Origin: Globodera rostochiensis
Lineage: Eukaryota; Nematoda; Chromadorea; Rhabditida; Heteroderidae
DNA: 64,000 nucleotides
Assembly (NCBI GenBank): GCA_018350325.1
Contig: JAEVLN010000016.1
Coordinates: forward strand, 1,286,693 to 1,350,692
Direction: 5' to 3'
Shown here piece by piece: positions 34,289 through 44,292 of the stretch (positions are counted from its first letter, which is position 1; each line of letters opens with the position of its first letter). The notes under the pieces were generated by a model that ran no database searches, was not told the origin of the DNA, and saw only the letters and a program-made list of their open reading frames with translations. The translations under genes were made by a program, and so were the position numbers.

Positions 34289-34340
34289 CAGGGATGGTCG
34301 GAATTCCGAGTTCCGATTTCCGTAATTTTAAGCAAAAAGT
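34289..34340 (+). mobile_element. Lone left end of another hAT-type family
   Basis: CAGGGATGGTCGGAATTCCG starts with the same CAGGGATGG as hAT-b and hAT-c and continues with repeated TCGGAA/TTCCGA words. No matching right end was found in the window. Confidence 0.5.
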
Positions 34341-34391
34341 CGGAAATTTTCGGAAAAATTTGAGACATTTTTCGACGAGACTGTTTGATTA

Positions 34392-34701
34392 AAGAATGGG
34401 GGTCCTGAATTTTATATGGTCTAACAATTTGCATCCGGGGAGGGGGGTTTCGGGGAGTGATGATTACGAATCTGACATCAGATTTTGTCAAATCATTGAT
34501 TTTGTTTAAAATATTCCATTAAAAATGGGGGCACCAGCTTTACTATTACCAAAAATCAAGTGCTTATTTGTTTATGGAAACTTAGACAGAATCAATGATT
34601 TGACAAAATCTGATGTCAGATTCGTAATCAGCACCCCTCAAACCCCCCCCCCCCCCGGATGCAAATTGTTAGACCAGATAAAATTCAGGACCCCCATTCT
34701 T
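34392..34701. mobile_element. Foldback MITE with TA target duplication (310 bp)
   Basis: Arms of about 115 bp are near-perfect inverted copies: AAGAATGGGGGTCCTGAAT at 34392 and its reverse ending at 34701. TA lies on both sides (34390-34391 and 34702-34703). TA duplication points to a Tc1/mariner-type transposase supplied in trans. About 80 bp of unique loop separates the arms. G/C-runs in the arms differ in length between the two sides. Confidence 0.85.
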
Positions 34702-34869
34702 TAGGATTACCACGGGAAGTTTCTCGATTAATAGAAAATTTCGGACAATTTTCGAAGGTTTTCACGCCCTTCCCGCATTAACGAGAGAATTTAAACTTTT
34801 TTAACCCGAACTTTCTTTTGAAGAAAAGAAAAAAGAATTTCGATTAAGATAGCAAAATACTTTAAGCCT

Positions 34870-35556
34870 TCGAAGTCTTCAAATTCTGTGGGCCTTTTGT
34901 GCTCGGACTGAAAGTGGCGTTGATCAGCGATCGATTTGACTTTTTGGTGGACGCGCATTTCAATTCGAAGGAATGGTCGTTGGGTGAATTGGACATTTGC
35001 CGTGCAATTAAAGGGAATGGCGCTGAAATTGTCAAACTCGTTGGCGACGAAGTCGAGCGTCGGCTGCTAATTCTGCAAGAGCCGCTTCCGGATTATGTTA
35101 TCGGATTCGAATGCCTTCGAATAAGGTAATTGTCGGTATAAATTGTTTGAAAGCCATTAAGTTTTTCCTCAAAGATTTTTTGTTAAATTATAACATAATT
35201 TTTAGTTACATCATTTTTTTATCTTCCTCCAAATTCGGCCGTTTGCGCCAATTCTCTCACACCGTTTTTGGCGATTGCCCAAAGCTCCAAATGATCCATT
35301 CCTTTGATCTTTTTCCCGAGTTTCCGGTGGACGACAGTGCCTGGCCAAGCTTTGGCCAAATGGCTGCACACGCCCCGCGGGGATGGACTCCCGAATGCTT
35401 TGGGATGCTTTTTTTGTTCGGAAAGAATGGAGGCACTGAGAATGGTGAGTTTTAAATTTGCTTTCATGGACTTTGTTTAAATTTCTTTATTCCGTTTAAG
35501 GAATTTGTCAATTCGACCAATCCGATCAATTTTATCATCTGTCTTGGGGATTGTTC
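34870..35556 (+). pseudogene. F-box-like family pseudogene
   Basis: Exon 2 is nearly complete (about 34877-35125: [20 protein letters not shown], then [16 protein letters not shown]) with a GTAATT donor, but its first codons and exon 1 are missing. Exon 3 (35206-35444) lost about 130 bp right after SYI, so the WEIIW part is gone, and a later deletion in DDSAGASS shifts the frame. Exon 4 begins at 35501 (FVNSTNPINFIICL in the family frame) and is cut at about 35556 by a hAT-type end. Confidence 0.83.
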
Positions 35557-35738
35557 TTGGAGTCGAGATCGAGCTTCTTTCGAGCGAGACTCGAGACGAG
35601 ATTCTCGAAAAAATCTCGGATCTCGAAAAATCTCGAAAATTCAGTTTTATTTGAAACGAGATGTCGAGACAAGATTTCTCGAGAATCTCGTGAGATTTTC
35701 GAGATTTCGAGACGAGATCTCGTCTCGACCGGTCTCTA
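35557..35738. mobile_element. Lone terminal fragment related to hAT-d
   Basis: About 180 bp of GAGATCTCG/TCTCGAGA words ending CGACCGGTCTCTA is close to the reverse complement of the left 190 bp of the element at 41283-42163. The other end is missing and no target duplication is visible. Confidence 0.75.
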
Positions 35739-36166
35739 CTTAAATTACGGAGCTAAAAACTCCGATATGCAAGCTTTATACAAAGATGCATCATCAAAAC
35801 TATTTTCGGATTGACCGTTTGAGGAATTTTGATGATTTTAAATGAGGAAAAATAGTAGAATTCTCACTGAATAATAAAAAATGTATAACCTTTATTCACG
35901 GCGCCCATCTCTGATACAAATCAATCGGGTAAATGTTTATTCCAATTTGAATTCCCATCAAATTTCATTCCGTTATCCTGCTCATTCATAAAGTCAGTCC
36001 CAAAATTCGCGCCAAAACAACATGTCAAGAGCTGTGTGATAATCGATTCAGTAATGGCTTTCTCATATCAAAAGCATTCCCATTACCCCGGCCACCTTTC
36101 CCTTCCCACCAGCAGGGTTGCAGCGGATGAAATTTTGGGTTACGGTCATAACAAAGACCGGTGGTT
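35739..36166. other. No gene seen
   Basis: AT-rich on the left. From 36060 the base composition becomes clearly richer in GC up to 38460. Confidence 0.4.
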
Positions 36167-36742
36167 TTATATAACACCACAAGACCAACCCGCACCCTCC
36201 CCTCGTTCAACTGCCTCACCTTCAGTAGCTGATCTGGGGCTGTTGTCTTGCACTGCAGGCCCCGGCTGCTGCAAAGTCAAAGTGTATGGATCACCGGAGC
36301 CGGGCAATTGCCCACCAACTTCAGGCTCCAGCTGCTGAAAAGTGGGAGAGCAGCAAGGACCGGGCTCGGGCTCGTCAGGCAACTGCCCAATCACTCCGAT
36401 CTCCGCAGTCTCGACCAACCCAGAAGGGTCTAAAAAGGTGGTCACAGAATATGGCTTGTGCAATGTAAAGGCAATGCACCCACCTTCACATGCCGACATC
36501 CAGTCTCCTTCATCGTCTTCCGCCGCCTCGGATCCACCACTTTCGCGTTCTTCTGCTTCTCCACCTCCTTCAACTTCCGCTGATGTCGCTGCTGGCGCTG
36601 CGAGAGTGTAAAAGTCGAAGTCGATTCCCAGACGTCGCATCCTTTCCCGACGCTGTTTCTCACGCCGCAGTTTGACAGCTTCATGGGCCCTACGTAAGAT
36701 CTGGCCAACCAACACCACCCCTTCTTCCGCTTCTGCCGCCAC
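36167..36742 (-). CDS. Hypothetical low-complexity protein or 3' exon (up to 191 aa)
   Basis: Open - strand frame in a locally GC-rich stretch. Its start has RRAHEAVKLRREKQRRERMR, a charged segment likely to be helical. It is followed by an Ala/Glu-rich part (GGSEAAEDDEGDWMSACEGG) and a Gly/Pro-rich tail with repeated QLP and LQQPGP words. The acidic part resembles a frame in the adjacent repeat (EEEEDGWVSASEGD at about 36850-36800), so a coding unit may have been duplicated here. No known domain is recognised. The ATG at 36742 may be internal to an exon. Chance openness in GC-rich DNA is a real alternative. Confidence 0.3.
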   Translation of the reverse strand: MAAEAEEGVVLVGQILRRAHEAVKLRREKQRRERMRRLGIDFDFYTLAAPAATSAEVEGGGEAEERESGGSEAAEDDEGDWMSACEGGCIAFTLHKPYSVTTFLDPSGLVETAEIGVIGQLPDEPEPGPCCSPTFQQLEPEVGGQLPGSGDPYTLTLQQPGPAVQDNSPRSATEGEAVERGEGAGWSCGVI

Positions 36743-36789
36743 CAGCGCCGCGAGAGTGTCGGACCCTTAAGGTGTCTAATTGTTGTCAC

Positions 36790-38455
36790 CCTTACCAGAC
36801 AAAGTCACCTTCACTTGCGGACACCCAACCGTCTTCTTCTTCTTCGGCATCGTGAGGAGCCACCGCCGGCTGACTTCCTCCCCCGGCAGGCAATTGCCCA
36901 CCGTCTCCACTCCCCAAGCGGTTGTTGGTCCGCCACGCATAGCCACGCCACGCGCCGCCTCCTCTCCAACGCATATCTGTAATTGAAGCAGATCACTTAT
37001 ACTCTATCAATAAACAACACTGAAAAGATCCCAGCACTAAGCTACAACTGACTTAATTTAAGACCGGTGGAGCTGTCACCGGCCTTAAATGTTATCCAAT
37101 CAGAAACGCCACTGCATAGTAAATGTTTCGAAACTTTTTCTCCGGTAAAAGTTTTGAATTGTGTCCCCGACAGACAGGTGCCCACCGTTTGGTCGCAAGC
37201 TCCACTGGCCGGTGGGCCCGCCGCCTCCTCTCCAACGCATATCTGTAATTGAAGCAGATCTATCAACAAGCAACACAGATTCGTCTGAAAGATCCCCGCC
37301 ACTAAGCTACAACTTTTTTAATTTAAGACCAGTGGAAGTGTTACTGGTCTTAAATTAAGACCAACATTGTTACCAAAACCTAATAAGACCGATGGACACC
37401 TCCACCGGTCTTAAGGCGCTTCTGCGTAGTAACTGTTTCGAAACTTTTCCTCTGGTAAAAGTTTTGATTTGTGTCCCCGACAGAAAAAGTGCCCACCGTT
37501 TGGTCGCAAGCTCCACTGGCCGGTGGGCCCCGGCTGCACAACGGGGTCACCGGGCAAGTCACCTCCGCCACGCACTCGGTGGTGCCCACCGACTCCACAA
37601 CCAAAGCGGTCGTTGATCCGCCGCTGCCTCTCCCACGCATGGCCACGCCAAGCGCCGCCTCCTCTCCAACGCATATCTGTAATTGAAGCAGATCTATCAA
37701 CAAGCAACACAGATTCGTCTGAAAGATCCCCGCCACTAAGTTACAAGTTTTTTAATTTAAGACCAGTGGAAGTGTTACTGGTCTTAAATTAAGACAAACA
37801 TTGTTACCAAAACCTAATAAGACCGATGGACACCTCCACCGGTCTTAAGACGCTTCTGCATAGTAAATGTTTCGAAACTTTTCCTCTGGTAAAATTTTGA
37901 ATTGTGTCCCCGACAGACAAGTGCCCACCGTTTGGTCGCAAGCTCCACTGGCCGGTGGGACCCGGCTGCACAACGGGGTCACCGGGCAAGTCACCTCCGC
38001 CACGCACTCGGTGGTGCCCACCGACTCCACAACCAAAGCGGTCGTTGATCCGCCGCTGCCTCTCCCACGCATGGCCACGCCAAGCGCCGTCTCCTCTCCA
38101 ACGCATATCTGTAATTGAAGCAGATCTATCAACAAGCAATACAGATTCGTCTGAAAGATCCCCGCCACTAAGTTACAAGTTTTTTAATTTAAGACCAGTG
38201 GAAGTGTTACTGGTCTTAACTTAAGACCAACATTGTTACCAAAACCTAATAAGACCGATGGACACCTCCATCGGTCTTAAGACGCTTCTGCATAGTAAAT
38301 GTTTCGAAATTTTTCCTCCGGTAAAAATTTTGAATTGTGTCCCCGACAGACAAGTGCCCACCATTTGGTCGCAAGCTCCACTGGCCGGTGGGCTCCGGCG
38401 GCACAACGGGGTCGCCGGGCAAGTCACCTCCGCCACGCACTCGGTGGAATTGGAT
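36790..38455. repeat. GC-rich tandem repeat, ~430-bp unit with hairpins
   Basis: CCACCGTTTGGTCGCAAGC recurs near 37183, 37493, 37927 and (one change) 38358, giving periods of about 308 (a shortened unit), 434 and 432. Each full unit has a GC part (TCCACTGGCCGGTGGG, CTCTCCAACGCATATCTG) and an AT part with two hairpins. A diverged partial unit begins near 36880. Read on the - strand, CTTCAATTACAG before ATATGCG is a good 3' splice site, and the frame after it (ICVGEEAALGVAMRG) stays open for over 70 codons in each unit, so duplicated exons are possible. Confidence 0.85.
37320..37356. repeat. Perfect 14-bp hairpin within the 430-bp unit
   Basis: AATTTAAGACCAGT and ACTGGTCTTAAATT are separated by 9 bases. 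Copies recur near 37756 and 38188. A second hairpin (AAGACCG...TGG with CCA...CGGTCTT) follows about 30 bases on in each unit, and a variant lies at 37054-37088. Confidence 0.85.
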
Positions 38456-39290
38456 AGATGATTGAATGGGCATAGCAAATTTTAATCTAAATGTCTTAAC
38501 ATTTTAACTTGAAGTGAACACGGCACGGGCTCGACGGGCAATTGTCGGAACAAACTATATCACGAAATATGTAAGGGAATATGAAAAAAATTCAGCTGGC
38601 AGGGTTCGGGTCGAGGTGTGTATGCGTATAGTTGTTTTACACAAATAACGACAATTACTATTGCTTCGATTTAATGGGAAATCTCGAAATATGGCTATAA
38701 AATATGGATGAAAAAATTTTCAAATATAGCAAAAAATGGCAAGATTTCCTAATAGAAGTAATAAAAGAGATAAAAATTTTTATATGCAAATTAAAGGCAT
38801 TTCAGAGAAAATTTGTGAAAATGTGCGAAAAAAATTGTTATTTTTTTGCCGCGAATAGGTCAATTTTTTAGGCGTGCATTTTTTGATAACTTTGAAAAAG
38901 TCGATCCTTAGGTATGTGTTTTTCGTTTTTTGTATTTTTGTTAAGGAATTTTTGGAAAATGGCAACATATGGATAAAAATATGGAATATGGATAAAAATC
39001 GCAAATATGGAAAAATATGGATTATAAAATGAGCTCTAAAAGCTCCAACCAAAGTTAAAAACACTATTTATGGCATTTATACGCTGTTCCGAGTCGCTTA
39101 ACAAATTACAAGAAAAGTATGGCCCGAAAAACTGGAAATTAAATGTTGTGCTCTTCTAACTAGAGACCGGTAAAATAAAATTTCCGGGAACGAGAACGGG
39201 AATTTCAAATCTAACGGGAACGGACCGTGTCTAGGTTTATATGAGAGCCTAAAAAAATGTTGCTTAATAAAAAGTTTTATAAAAAATTTT
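38456..39290. other. No gene; ATATGG-rich and CGGGAA-rich remnants
   Basis: 38570-39035 contains many ATATGG/AAATATGG words. 39163-39232 has CGGGAACG words beginning TAGAGACCGG, resembling a hAT-type end similar to 10668-10765. No partner end was found. Confidence 0.35.
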
Positions 39291-39524
39291 TCAAAAATTT
39301 TGACTAGCCTACCTTACATACCGGGTGCCCAACCGTGAGCGAGCGCCCAAACGTACCCAATCGCACTCAATCGTCCCGGTTCGGAACTGTTCCCTCTACC
39401 TTATTTGCGTATTTATTTATTGATTGATAAATGCGCCAAAAAGTTTTTTCTTGATGTCTAATATCAGTACAGGCCAACTATAAAGATCGATTTTGTGTCT
39501 GCCCTCAGCGGCCCATCGCCCATA

Positions 39525-39676
39525 GGGTTTTGTGCGAGCGTGTTAAATATTTGTTATTCTTCGCTTATATTTCTAATTTTTTAGTGATTGCCCGAGGGTT
39601 TCACGGGTAGTGAAAAGATTTTAAAGAGATTGTAAAGAAATTACTCGAATTTGCGAATTTTGCAAACAATAGGGTC
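39525..39676 (+). repeat. Host repeat, copy without insertion (empty site for hAT-d)
   Basis: GCGAGCGTGTTAAATATTTG, TTATTCTTCGCTTATATTT and AAGAGATTGTAAAGAAATTA match the sequences on the two sides of hAT-d (41255-41282 and 42164-42290) without interruption. TTTGTTAT occurs once here (39550-39557). Confidence 0.88.
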
Positions 39677-39849
39677 CCTCCCACTATGGTATTTTTTTAT
39701 AAAAAAAATTGGGTGATTTCGTCCAACCAAAAAATGAAAATTTTAAAAAAATGTCGCCTAAATTATTTTGTATAAATCAGAAAAAAAATTAAAAATTGGT
39801 TACCCCACTACAAAATCCTCAACGAAAGCCATAAAAATCATTTGCACAG

Positions 39850-39935
39850 CTGGGGTTCGAAGTTCGAACCCAAAACGCTAACGGCTCCGACCACTCACCA
39901 TTACACCACCACCGCACTGTGGGTGGCGTCCAAGG
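39850..39935 (-). other. Degenerate tRNA-like stretch
   Basis: On the - strand, GTGGTGGTGTAATGGTGAG has an A-box layout and GGGTTCGAAC follows as a B-box-like motif. Similar in layout to the module inside hAT-c. No enclosing transposon could be delimited. Confidence 0.35.
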
Positions 39936-40032
39936 CTGCACGCAATCGGATTTTGATTGCGGACAATCCGCAATACGCAACCCTAAAAATTTTGGATATT
40001 CCAATTAGAGGGTTCGAACCTTATAACAAATA

Positions 40033-40345
40033 GCATGCAAATTGAACTTGTTCAAAGAAGCTCAACCAACAAAAATGCCATTTTGTAACTAAAAAGAACA
40101 TCACTTTCATCGTAAATTTATTGAATTATATTTGAATAGGTCAATTTTGTTCTTTGGACTTTCTCTGATTAAGACAGATAGTGTGGGGGTGAAGATGAAT
40201 ATGAACATCACAAACATCGGCCGTCCTGCTCCGTCCCGTCCACCCGTCCATTCTCCAGCACCAATCGCCATTTTCTGGGTCAGCGTTTTGCCCCTAACAA
40301 ATTCAAATAAATGCAAAAAAAGACATTTTCTGTATATTTTTTCAT
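40033..40345 (-). repeat. Dispersed repeat, partner of 3838-4078
   Basis: Inverted copy; shares GTTAGGGGCAAAACGCTGAC and CCAAAGAACAAAA, with about 60 extra bases before the GGCATTTTTGTTGG part. Confidence 0.65.
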
Positions 40346-40519
40346 CACCCCCGGATTTCGATTTCGGTTTTTGGGCCAAAAAAGCTGGTTTACGGTTCGG
40401 TTAACCGACCGTGCACAACCCTACTAAAAACTTTGATCTTTAGGAGTGCGTTTTTTATTGCAAGAAATTTTAAAAAATGTTTATGATTGCACTTTTAGCT
40501 CCCACCCCCCCCTCCTCAG

Positions 40520-40765
40520 TAAATACCCAACTCGCTACCTGTTAACTCGCTACACCCCAACCTCGCTACTTTGTCCCGACTCGCTACCCCTTTTTACTTG
40601 TTCAAAAACCGTTTAAGACATTTTTTACAATTAAAAATGCATGTATTTCTCATCTACTCGATGAGACAAAACGAACGGTACCATTTTTAGGCCCGAGTAA
40701 CAACCATGAGCTGAGTTATAGAGATTTAAAAAAGTAGCGAGTTGGCAGGTAGCGAGTCAGGGTTC
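40520..40765. repeat. Inverted repeat of CTCGCTAC words
   Basis: ACTCGCTACC words cluster at 40531-40588 and GTAGCGAGT words at 40733-40760, with C-runs just outside on both sides. It looks like a small foldback element of about 245 bp; exact ends were not resolved. Confidence 0.55.
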
Positions 40766-40960
40766 GTCCCCCCTCCTCTTCCACATTTGCTTCAATCATC
40801 GCATAAACTTTACCTTAATTCAGCAGGACTTGAAAAAAGATATTTTCACCTGCTGGAAACCCAACATTTTTAAACATAAAAGAAATTTTAATTTGAAATA
40901 AAATTTTGAGTTGAAACCGTTTTAGATTATATAATTTCAATTTGCAAAAACAAAAAACAA

Positions 40961-41115
40961 ATGTCGGACAATCCGAAGAAAGTGTAGAAACGATTGAAAG
41001 AAATATTGGCGTTTTGCGGGTTTAAAATGACCTTAACTATCATTTAGAAAATATTTAATTCATTTATAATTTTCAGACGACGCAAACGAAGAGGCCCCGA
41101 GTGAGCAAAAAGTGA
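40961..41115 (+). pseudogene. F-box-like family relic: exon 1 joined to exon 5
   Basis: Exon 1 begins at 40961 (MSDNPKKV, then a TAG stop) and has lost its donor. After about 70 bp, TTTTCAG at 41070-41076 precedes exon 5 sequence (DANEEAPSEQK). The 3' UTR after it (41116-41185) is similar to 6101-6170. Exons 2-4 are deleted. Confidence 0.78.
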
Positions 41116-41282
41116 ATGAGTCGAACGGAATTTGGCTGGAAATTCAAACTTAGAAATGGAGAAAATAAATATTGAAAGTGTTACTTTCCCCCACATATTG
41201 TAAAGCTTTTTTTGGTCAAAATCTTTGATAAAAGCTTTGTTTTTAATAAGGGTTTTTTGCGAGCTTGTTAGGTATTTGTTAT

Positions 41283-42163
41283 TAGAGCCCGGTCGAGACG
41301 AGATCTCGTCTCGAAATCTCGAAAAATCTCGACGAGATTCTCGAGAAATCTCGTCTCGACATCTCGTCTCGAATAAAACTGAATTTTCGAGATTTTTCGA
41401 GATCCGAGATTTTTTCGAGAATCTCGTCTCGAGTCTCGCTCGAAAGAAGCTCGAGATTCTCGATCTCGACTCCAAAATGTTTCATGAAAACAGTCCTTTT
41501 TTAAACAAAGATTGCCAATTTTTGTAAAAAATTCCCCCGGCGGCGCCTGTCGGCACCGCCGGACATACTCCCTTTTGGCTGCAAATCTCTCAAACTGTTC
41601 TCGGCGGCGCCTATCGGCACCGCCGAACCTCCTCTCACTCCCAGAGTGAATAAAAATTCTCAAAAAATTTTGAAAAATTTATTAAAAAATGTTAAAAAAT
41701 TCTAGCAATTTTCTGACCGGCTCTTTCATACCACACTATGGGTCAAGCCCAGAGGCGAAACGCCAAAATTTAAGCAATTTCTCTACTGAAACAAAAAAAT
41801 AGCTATGCGGCAGACAGCATATGGTCAGACACTATATCTCCTCACCATTGAATTGTTTGATTTTCAAAACCTTGGAACACAGGCTAACACTTATATGTCG
41901 TGACCAAATTTTGCAGACATGCTTCTAGTGCTCCCTTTTTACCCGTACAAAATTTGGTGGAGTTTCTGAGAATTTTGGAAAAAAAATTATATTTCTCGAG
42001 TCTCGACTGTTCCGGCTCGAGATTTTTCGAGATCCGAGATTTTTCGAGAATCTCGTCTCGACATCTCGTCTCGACTAAAATGAGCTTCACGAGATTTTTC
42101 GAGATCCGAGATTTTTTCGAGATCTCGTCTCGAGTCTCGCTCGAAGCTCAAGTCCGGGCTCTA
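41283..42163. mobile_element. Non-autonomous hAT-type DNA transposon, copy hAT-d (881 bp)
   Basis: 10-bp inverted ends TAGAGCCCGG (41283-41292, reversed at 42154-42163) are flanked by a perfect 8-bp duplication TTTGTTAT (41275-41282 and 42164-42171). A paralogous uninterrupted site exists at 39525-39676, which proves the ends. Both subterminal regions are packed with TCTCGTCTCGA/TCTCGAGA words. The interior has two GC palindromes (41539-41560 and 41603-41624). No clear tRNA-like module and no transposase frame were seen. Confidence 0.92.
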
Positions 42164-42331
42164 TTTGTTATTCTTCGCTTATATTTTTAATTTTTTAGTG
42201 ATTGCCCGAGGCTTTCACGGGTATTGAAAAGATTTTAAAGAGATTGTAAAGAAATTAGTCGAAAGTTGCGAATTTTGCAAACAATAGGGTCCCCCTATGG
42301 TGTTTTTTTGGTACTTTTCCGTTTTGTCCCC

Positions 42332-42548
42332 CCCCCCTCAAAAAATTTAAATTTATATTTTTTAGGGGTATTTAAGGGTGCTGGTCACGAATAAAAGAAT
42401 TTTTTTTTGATCTGACGCCATTTAAACATTGGCCAATTGAGTCCCAACCCCCCCCCCCCCTCATTTTTAGGGGTAATTAAAGGTGCTGATCACGAATTTA
42501 ATATTTTTTGATATGACGCCATTTAAACATTGGCCAATTGAGTCCCAG
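42332..42548 (+). repeat. Two-copy tandem repeat next to C-runs
   Basis: TTTTTAGGGGTAATTAAAGG-type sequence, CACGAAT, ATGACGCCATTTAAACATTG and AATTGAGTCCCA occur twice, about 105-110 bp apart, each preceded by a C-run. Confidence 0.85.
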
Positions 42549-42999
42549 TGTAAAAGTGACATTCACAAAGGGACCCATCTTTACATTGGAACATCGGCCT
42601 TCGAAAGCCGCAGCTGGAAAATCATTTGTGAGAAGATTTGGCCTTTTTTCAGTGACAACATTTGCGGAATTTCTTTATCTTCCTCCGCTCTCGACCGTTT
42701 GCGCCAATTCTCTCCGGCTATTCTCAGCGATTGCCCAAAACTCCGAATGATCCAAGCCTATGGTCTTTTTCCCGAATTTCCGGCCGATGACAGTGCCGGC
42801 GCTTCTTCTGAGCAAGCATTGGCCAAATGGTTGCACACGCCCCGCGGGGATGGCCATCCGAAGGTGGCGGATTGCTTTTGTGATTCGGAAAGAATGGAGG
42901 CGCTGAAAATGGTGATTTTTTGCATTTATTCCTCATAAGGAATTTTTCAATTCGACCGATCCGGTCAATTTCTTTGGCATTTTTCTGCTGGCATTGTGT

Positions 43000-43190
43000 A
43001 GTAAAGAATAGGCAAAATGTCAGCCCCGGTTGGGACTCGAACTCACGTCCTCCACCCAATCCGTGGGCAGCTCTTCCAACTGAGCTACCGGGGCGTCCCA
43101 TTAGCCTTCTTCTTTATGGATGATCTTTTGCCCCCGCCATAGGCGTTTTAACCGTTCGCTTCCAACCAGCGGAACACTCAAATCCTTACA
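43000..43190 (-). mobile_element. 191-bp tRNA-like element, arm 2 copy
   Basis: Flanked by GTGT at 42996-42999 and 43191-43194, the same duplication as in arm 1 read on the other strand. The insertion therefore predates the inverted duplication. Confidence 0.78.
43022..43094 (-). other. tRNA-like sequence in the arm 2 element
   Basis: Carries the same T-stem variants (GTGAG, CCAAC) as 28507-28579, confirming shared descent. Confidence 0.7.
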
Positions 43191-43420
43191 GTGTCATTTG
43201 AACGGAAAAAACAATTTTACGGGTGAACGATTGGAGATGCGATGCATTGAGCGAGACTTTGAGGAAGACGAATGGTTGTTGGTTCGCTGTCCGATTGATC
43301 GCAACGAGGACAAATGGTCCAAGTGGGAAGCGGAGGCTAAATACTGTTTGGGGAATAGCGTCCTTATTGACTTCGGAGACAAGGATATCGGCGACGGGTA
43401 CGGGCTAAATGGGATAAATC

Positions 43421-43833
43421 AACTGAACCGATTATTCTTGAACAACCTTGGAAATTCCTTAAGAAAATGCAATTTCGTTATGTCTGAACCCGCCGGACCC
43501 TGGACCTAGAATTAATTGTTAGAAGCATTTTGGTAATAGTTTGCCAGGTGCCCCACATTTTAAAAAAATACAATTTTTTCAAAGTTGATAAAAAGATGTT
43601 TTTAGGGGTTCTCGAGTGCGTAGAATCAGAATATGACATCCATTTCGAACCCCGGACCTGAATTCGAACAATTTTGAAAAAAATCACATTTATAAAAAAT
43701 TATTTTTGGCCCCAAAATCATTCAAAAAGCATGAATTCGACCATTACCTGCCGTTTCGTTATAATTTGTGCTTTTCGAAGAGGCCCACAAATAATTTTTG
43801 AAAAAATGTGGGGAACCAGCCAAACTGGGGTCC
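43421..43833. repeat. Non-coding; dispersed repeat related to 24-110
   Basis: 43645-43765 matches the left edge of the window. Nothing else recognised. Confidence 0.45.
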
Positions 43834-43945
43834 GGACAATTGGACAGTGGACAATCCGACAGTGGACAATCCGACAGTGGACAATCCGACAGTGAAGACA
43901 ATCCGACAGAAGTGGACAATCCGACAGTTGGACAATCCGACAGTG
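43834..43945 (+). repeat. Minisatellite, ~15-bp unit
   Basis: GGACAATCCGACAGT is repeated about seven times with small length changes. Frames through it read (V)DNPT repeats and are not genes. Confidence 0.9.
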
Positions 43946-44196
43946 AACGAAAATTTTAAAAAACAAAATTGCTGTTCGAAGGAGAAAAACCGTGCCTATT
44001 TGAATGGTGCGGGTTAAAAAACTCCTTAAAGGTATTTCGGCTCAAAAATTTCGTTAATTTTGTTCTGGCAATCGATAAGCAATCGCCCTCAAATAAGCCA
44101 AAAATGGTCGGTTGGCGCGGTCGTGGCAAATCGCACTAACGGCCGCATCTTTCTCCACGTTTTCACTTTTTCTCGCCATTCCTTTTCCACGGATAC
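43946..44196. other. Unique flank of the higher-order array
   Basis: A + strand frame (44060-44293) runs into the array leader (ending SSNEY) without recognised motifs. It may be a remnant of a gene from which the leader was copied. Confidence 0.3.
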
Positions 44197-44292
44197 CATG
44201 CTGTGGATTGTTGTTGAAATCCTGGACAACCAATGCGAATCACAATCATCAGGCAACTCATGCATCAGTCCGTCGAGCTCAAATGAATACTA

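Larger units (their letters stand above)
42549..43420 (+). pseudogene. F-box-like family pseudogene, arm 2 of the inverted duplication
   Basis: Exon 3 starts within the family domain (about 42570: [19 protein letters not shown]) and is open through [13 protein letters not shown], [17 protein letters not shown] and ERMEALKM (about 42911). A 28-bp intron remnant (42912-42939) precedes exon 4, which is split by the 191-bp tRNA-like element at 43000-43190 and then continues [12 protein letters not shown] to [10 protein letters not shown] with a GGGTACGG donor-like end. The part from 42661 to 43400 is nearly identical to 28202-28939 inverted. Exons 1, 2 and 5 are missing. Confidence 0.87.

Noticed and set aside
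43718..44017. Asp-Asn-Pro-Thr repeat protein and its antisense frames
   Set aside because: Products of a 15-bp minisatellite, so every frame stays open by periodicity.
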